A stretch of DNA of 43,277 bases from NCBI GenBank assembly GCA_001804815.1, contig MHBI01000032.1:1-43277 (forward strand), written 5' to 3'. Below are positions 41,984 through 43,277 of this stretch, in pieces. Source of the stretch: Lentisphaerae bacterium GWF2_50_93. GTDB lineage: Bacteria; Verrucomicrobiota; Lentisphaeria; Victivallales; GWF2-50-93. The stretch's first letter is position 1; each line of letters starts with the position of its first letter. Made by a program: the position numbers and the translations under genes. The notes below the pieces were generated by a model. It was not told the DNA's origin. It searched no databases and saw nothing but the letters and a program-made list of their open reading frames with translations.

Positions 41984-42060
41984 GGGCACTTAGTTCAGTT
42001 GGTTAGAACGCTACATTCACATTGTAGAGGTCGCTGGTTCGAGTCCAGTAGTGCCCACCA
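41984..42060 (+). tRNA. tRNA-Val, anticodon CAC, CCA encoded
   Basis: The cloverleaf can be drawn. The acceptor GGGCACT (41984-41990) pairs with AGTGCCC (42050-42056). The D-arm has AGTTGGTTAGA, the anticodon stem is CTACA/TGTAG with loop TTCACAT (anticodon CAC), and the T-arm is GCTGG-TTCGAGT-CCAGT (with one G-T pair). Discriminator A and CCA (42058-42060) are in the DNA. It reads GUG. Defence-type DNA begins directly downstream, so this is a likely integration site. Confidence 0.97.
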
Positions 42061-42204
42061 TGTTTTTCGCCTACAGCGAAAAATGCCGCGCCGTAGCTTC
42101 TTTGCGAAGGCTGGCTGATTCCAATACCTGCCTTTCTTATGAGTGTTGCTCTTCCTTGAAAAACCGCCCAGGTTGTATATAGTTATTGTTTTACTAAGGG
42201 TGAT

Positions 42205-42285
42205 ATGTCTATGGATAAAAAAAGCCTGAGCGAACGCGATATCTGCACGAAGTTCATCAAGCCTGCCTTGGAGAGTGCAGGATGA
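42205..42285 (+). pseudogene. N-terminal fragment of a type I restriction subunit HsdR
   Basis: About 26 codons: MSMDKKSLSERDICTKFIKP followed by ALESAG and TGA. This matches the typical first residues of HsdR proteins (DKKxLSERDICTKFITPALxxAGW), but the frame stops where Trp (TGG) is expected (TGA instead). AAGGG lies upstream, so the piece may still be translated. Its TGA overlaps the ATG of the next gene (ATGA), which may couple their translation. No other type I restriction gene is visible. Confidence 0.75.
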
Positions 42286-43220
42286 GGCGTCAGACGTTAT
42301 TCGTGAGCAGTGTCCAGAAGGAACTCGCCGAAGAACGGCGTGCTGTACGTGATTTCGTACTCGGTGATCCTCTGCTCCGCCGCTTCTTCGATGTTTTCCT
42401 CTTTGAAGACCTGCCAGCCTCAGACCGCAGGTCTGATGAAGTCTATCTCGAACAGGTTGACCACTGTGGCTTATATGTCGGAATTCTTGGCTTTGAATAC
42501 GGCTTTGAAGATTCAAAGGGGATGTCCCCGACAGAACGAGAATTTGATAGGGCGACAGAAAAAAGCAAGACCCGTTTGATTTTTGTAAAGGGTGCCGATG
42601 ACAAAGGCAGGCATCCGAAGATGGCTGCGTTGATCCGGAAAGCTGGCTCCCAACTGATACGCCGCCGGTTTACCGGTACATCTGACCTTACTGCCGCTCT
42701 ATATGCCAGCTTGGTTGAATACCTGGAGCATAATGGCAATTTGCGCACAGGACCTTTTGACGCGACAGCCTGTCCAAAAGCCACACTGGACGACTTGTCA
42801 GAAGACCGCTTACGCTGGTTTCTCGGAACTGCACGGCGTGAACGTCAGTTCGCCCTTGCAGAAAACATTCCCATGGTGAAGGCATTGGAACATCTGAACT
42901 TATTGGATCGTGGTGTCCCATCCCATGCCGCCGTGCTTCTGTTCGGAAAGGCTCCGCAACGGTTCATGATCTCTTCTGAAGTCAAATGCATGCACTACCA
43001 TGGAACTGAAGTTCGTAAACCGATCCCATCGTACCAGATATACAAGGGGACCATATTTGATCTCGTGGATCAGGCTGTTGACTTTGTCATGTCAAAGATT
43101 GCACGCTCTGTCGGAACACGCGAAAAAAGCCCTCAGGCACCAGTGGAATATGAACTGCCGAAACAGGCGGTGTCCGAGGCAATTGTCAACGCGATCGCCC
43201 ACAGGTTATGTCAAGCTTGA
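42282..43220 (+). CDS. DUF4062 / RecG-like ATP-binding protein, 3'-truncated
   Basis: 312 aa as read. Residues 1-100 are a DUF4062 domain (RRQTLFVSSVQKELAEERRAV, quoted up to 20; DHCGLYVGILGFEYG; MSPTEREFDRA). This domain is thought to be TIR/STAND-like and is frequent in defence-associated proteins. From about 170 the chain resembles the RecG-like/AlbA_2-associated ATPases (AALEHLNLLDRG-type segment, AAVLLFGKAPQRF, YELPKQAVSEAIVNAIAHR). In that family IVNAxAHR continues DYxxxxxxV with a GHKL ATPase and winged-helix end. Here it breaks after AHR into LCQA and a stop, exactly where a 20-bp palindrome begins. The full protein would be about 500 aa or more, so it has probably lost its C-terminal third. 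The gene starts within the hsdR scrap. Confidence 0.75.
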   Translation: MRRQTLFVSSVQKELAEERRAVRDFVLGDPLLRRFFDVFLFEDLPASDRRSDEVYLEQVDHCGLYVGILGFEYGFEDSKGMSPTEREFDRATEKSKTRLIFVKGADDKGRHPKMAALIRKAGSQLIRRRFTGTSDLTAALYASLVEYLEHNGNLRTGPFDATACPKATLDDLSEDRLRWFLGTARRERQFALAENIPMVKALEHLNLLDRGVPSHAAVLLFGKAPQRFMISSEVKCMHYHGTEVRKPIPSYQIYKGTIFDLVDQAVDFVMSKIARSVGTREKSPQAPVEYELPKQAVSEAIVNAIAHRLCQA

Positions 43221-43258
43221 CATAAGCGATGTTATGCCAAGGGAAATATTATGCAAAG
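43206..43258. other. Cluster of TTATG(T/C)CAAG half-sites, possible tyrosine-recombinase crossover site
   Basis: TTATGTCAAGCTTGACATAA (43206-43225) is a perfect 20-bp palindrome. CTTGACATAA (43216-43225), a 6-nt spacer GCGATG, and TTATGCCAAG (43232-43241) form an arms-spacer-arms site with the geometry of dif/Xer sites (TTATG at the inner end of the right arm is also seen in dif). A fourth half-site TTATGCAAAG lies at 43249-43258. It coincides with the break in the DUF4062 gene. The element beyond 43277 is not visible. Confidence 0.5.
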
Positions 43259-43277
43259 CAACCTCTTATACAGATGA

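Noticed and set aside
41995..42516. 173-codon minus-strand frame across the tRNA
   Set aside because: It crosses the tRNA-Val gene and the DUF4062 start; no recognisable protein.

Overview
The window looks like a chromosome segment from a Gram-negative member of the PVC group, most likely Lentisphaerota or a near relative such as Kiritimatiellota. This is inferred from gene content. There is a Kdo transferase (outer membrane LPS) and several lipoproteins. There is also an H-X-DG pilin-like protein, a GxxExxY protein, a two-domain SGNH hydrolase, and an AraC/URO-D-type pair. Coding GC looks moderate and the AT-rich spacers are full of small inverted repeats. No rRNA, phage gene, CRISPR array or intact transposase is visible.

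Layout. 1-4.3 kb: a U32/RlhA-like protein, an exported coiled-coil protein, and the translation cluster thrS-infC-rpmI-rplT (minus strand; infC appears to start at AUA). 6.3-8.7 kb: rpsP-khpA-trmD-rplS-rnhB, without rimM. 8.9-13.2 kb: UDP-glucuronate decarboxylase with a lipoprotein, a membrane protein with two tandem Hint (intein-fold) domains ahead of Tim44-like domains, and a DUF350 protein. 13.3-18.3 kb: thiC, a divergent HEAT/zinc/PD-(D/E)XK protein, waaA and prfB. 18.4-22.4 kb: M42 peptidase, a GxxExxY cassette bracketed by inverted repeats, holA and a lone YejE-type ABC permease. 22.8-26.0 kb: H-X-DG protein, Nudix hydrolase, a RelE-type toxin-antitoxin pair and aroB. 26.2-31.1 kb: two fused Bat (aerotolerance) genes, BatB-BatC and BatD-BatE. 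31.7-39.9 kb: rpe, a lipoprotein, SGNH hydrolase, AraC regulator divergent from a URO-D-type gene, ispH and nadE. 40.0-41.8 kb: small exported or membrane proteins and a DUF2293 protein. 42.0 kb to the end: tRNA-Val(CAC) followed by what looks like the edge of a genomic island. It holds an hsdR N-terminal scrap overlapping a DUF4062/RecG-like gene, which is itself broken at a palindromic site resembling a tyrosine-recombinase crossover site.

Most genes are housekeeping. The unusual content is in the spacers and at a few proteins. Spacers hold arrays of 8-bp units, often as two inverted arms and with a different unit at each locus. They also hold double-hairpin elements that keep the same geometry but not the same sequence, a dispersed hairpin family, and a 339-bp nested inverted-repeat element. 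Many of these begin exactly at, or supply, the stop codon of the neighbouring gene. The best candidates for something undescribed are the stop-codon-linked repeat system, the tandem-Hint Tim44 protein, the inverted-repeat-bounded GxxExxY cassette, and the broken defence-like gene beside tRNA-Val.
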